Assembly (NCBI RefSeq): GCF_000472525.1
Contig: NZ_AWZT01000011.1
Span: 1-64,000 of the forward strand
Source: Paraburkholderia dilworthii
GTDB lineage: Bacteria; Pseudomonadota; Gammaproteobacteria; Burkholderiales; Burkholderiaceae
Length of the DNA: 64,000 nt
Reading direction: 5' to 3'
Made by a program: the position numbers and the translations under genes
Part shown: one piece after another, positions 62,941-64,000 of the stretch
Layout of the letters: each line of letters opens with the position of its first letter
Numbering within the stretch: position 1 is the stretch's first letter
Notes under the pieces: generated by a model
Told to the model about the DNA's origin: nothing
Databases searched by the model: none
The model's input: only the letters and a program-made list of their open reading frames with translations

Positions 62941-63612
62941 ATGACCACGCAGATTCTGTTTATCCGGCACGGCGAGACCGACTGGAACCGCATCAAACGC
63001 ATTCAAGGGCACATCGACATTCCGCTCGCGGCGGTAGGGGTTGCGCAGGCGCAAAGCCTCGCACGGCGCATCGCCGATCAAGTGAAGCACGGTGCGCGGC
63101 TCGACGCGATCTATTCGAGCGACCTGCAACGCGCGCGGCAAACCGCGCAACCCGTCGCGGATGCGCTCGGTTTGCCGGTGCATCTGAGCGAAGCTTTGCG
63201 CGAGCGCTCATACGGAGCGTTCCAGGGCCACGACAGTGATGAAATCGCCGCGCGTTTTCCCGACGAATACGCGCACTGGCAAACTCGCGACCCCGGCTTC
63301 GCGCCGCCCGAAGGTGAGTCGCAGCGCGCGTTCTACCATCGCGTGCTGCACGCGATTGAACCGCTCGTCGCCGCGCATCCCGGTGGGCGAATCGCTTGCG
63401 TCGCACATGGCGGCGTGCTCGACTGCGTGCGCCGCTTCGCATGCGGTTTGCCGCTCAATGCACCGCGCGACTATGCGCTGCTGAATACGAGCGTCAATAT
63501 TGTCGACTTCGAGAACGGTCGTGCGACGGTTGTGTCGTGGGGCGACGTATCACATCTCGACGCGCCGAGCGCCGACGACAATTTGAAGAAAGTCCCCGAA
63601 CCGAGTCGTTAA
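62941..63612 (+). CDS. Histidine phosphatase family protein (phosphoglycerate mutase-like)
   Basis: A 223-residue cofactor-dependent histidine phosphatase. The phospho-His motif is LFIRHGETDWNRIKRIQGH (RHG at residues 9-11); SSDLQRARQTAQP holds the second arginine, and VAHGGVLDCV the second catalytic histidine. These are often annotated GpmB, but substrate cannot be assigned from sequence; alpha-ribazole phosphatase and sugar-phosphate phosphatases share it. It follows dtd, as in other Burkholderiales. Confidence 0.9.
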   Translation: MTTQILFIRHGETDWNRIKRIQGHIDIPLAAVGVAQAQSLARRIADQVKHGARLDAIYSSDLQRARQTAQPVADALGLPVHLSEALRERSYGAFQGHDSDEIAARFPDEYAHWQTRDPGFAPPEGESQRAFYHRVLHAIEPLVAAHPGGRIACVAHGGVLDCVRRFACGLPLNAPRDYALLNTSVNIVDFENGRATVVSWGDVSHLDAPSADDNLKKVPEPSR

Positions 63613-63829
63613 TCACTCGCGCCACGCATCAATCGAAGTTGCGCCGCGCCCGTGACGCCGCGCCGCTCAACGAAATTGGGCTCACGCGGCAGCAACCCGC
63701 CGACGCGCCATTTCGATACGCCGTCCACCCGACGCCCATCTGATTACTGGGGCGCCGAGGCGCACGTCAAGCCGCCCAACCGCCCGGCGAATCGCCGCTT
63801 GCGGTCTGTGAGCCACGCTCACATCCGGC

Positions 63830-64000
63830 TCAGGTCGCAGCCGAATCCCACAAGCCAGGTAGAGTGCTCGATGCGTCCGGCGCCGCGAGTCCGAAGTGCC
63901 GGTACGTCAGCAGCGTGGCGACGCGGCCGCGCGGCGTGCGTTGCAAAAAGCCTTGCTGTATCAGATACGGCTCGAGCACATCTTCGATCGTGTCGCGTTC
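63830..64000 (-). CDS. ruvB: Holliday junction branch-migration ATPase RuvB, C-terminal part (cut by window)
   Basis: The last 56 codons of ruvB, running off the right edge. The reading from the edge is [18 protein letters not shown], then [19 protein letters not shown], then a short tail ending DSAAT and TGA (63830-63832). This is the DNA-binding winged-helix domain of RuvB; the arginine/threonine-rich TPRGR motif contacts DNA. The rest, with Walker motifs, lies outside. The gene converges on the histidine phosphatase; the gap 63613-63829 holds nothing I recognise. Confidence 0.93.
   Translation of the reverse strand, partial: ERDTIEDVLEPYLIQQGFLQRTPRGRVATLLTYRHFGLAAPDASSTLPGLWDSAAT

Overview
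The window looks like a piece of the main chromosome of a Burkholderia sensu lato species, most probably Paraburkholderia. The reasons are the GC-rich third codon positions, protein sequences that read as burkholderial throughout (Fur, HexR, LeuS, ErpA, barnase/barstar), betaproteobacterial gene orders such as rplM-rpsI-erpA-anmK-tyrS-dtd-gpm-ruvB, and an intergenic repeat at the left edge that I remember from this group. The genus is inferred from recall, not from a database search. I see no phage, transposase, integrase, CRISPR array, rRNA or tRNA gene.

Left part (1-11.2 kb): after a repeat-bearing leader comes one co-directional sugar catabolism block. It holds an IclR regulator, KDGal kinase (dgoK), KDPGal aldolase (dgoA), an SDR dehydrogenase, an arabinose/galactose-type ABC importer (araF-araG-araH), a XylB-like aldose dehydrogenase, an SMP-30 lactonase and an aldose 1-epimerase. 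Together they make an oxidative (De Ley-Doudoroff type) route for D-galactose and/or L-arabinose, except that the aldonate dehydratase is missing. From 11.5 to 24.6 kb there are housekeeping genes: pyrF, a cupin, pncC, pgpA, thiL, maeB, a secreted barnase-like RNase with a barstar-like inhibitor, rsmE, a VOC protein, a spermidine synthase-like gene, tkt and gapA.

Middle (24.6-44.6 kb): a GntR/FadR regulator is divergent from the C4-dicarboxylate carrier dctA, with two copies of an 11-bp palindrome in the shared promoter region. Next come fur divergent from bamE, then dapB, exbB-exbD, leuS-lptE-holA, proA and hemJ. hexR is divergent from the Entner-Doudoroff/gluconate genes edd-eda-gntP-gntK.

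Right part (44.6-64 kb): purB, a glycosyltransferase, a LysR regulator, gdhA and the glutamate/aspartate importer gltIJKL, which link glutamate uptake to deamination. Then a class II glutamine amidotransferase, pyrC, a DUF3025 gene whose end overlaps the RNase P RNA gene rnpB, osmC, rplM-rpsI, erpA, anmK, tyrS, dtd, a histidine phosphatase, and the 3' end of ruvB cut by the window edge.

The least explained signals are non-coding. One is a compact + strand transcript unit before rplM (promoter, hairpin showing CUCCUCC in its loop, intrinsic terminator) that looks like an anti-Shine-Dalgarno small RNA. Another is a structured minus-strand RNA candidate after maeB. The DUF3025/rnpB overlap, with a 9-bp repeat array inside the same CDS, is also unusual.
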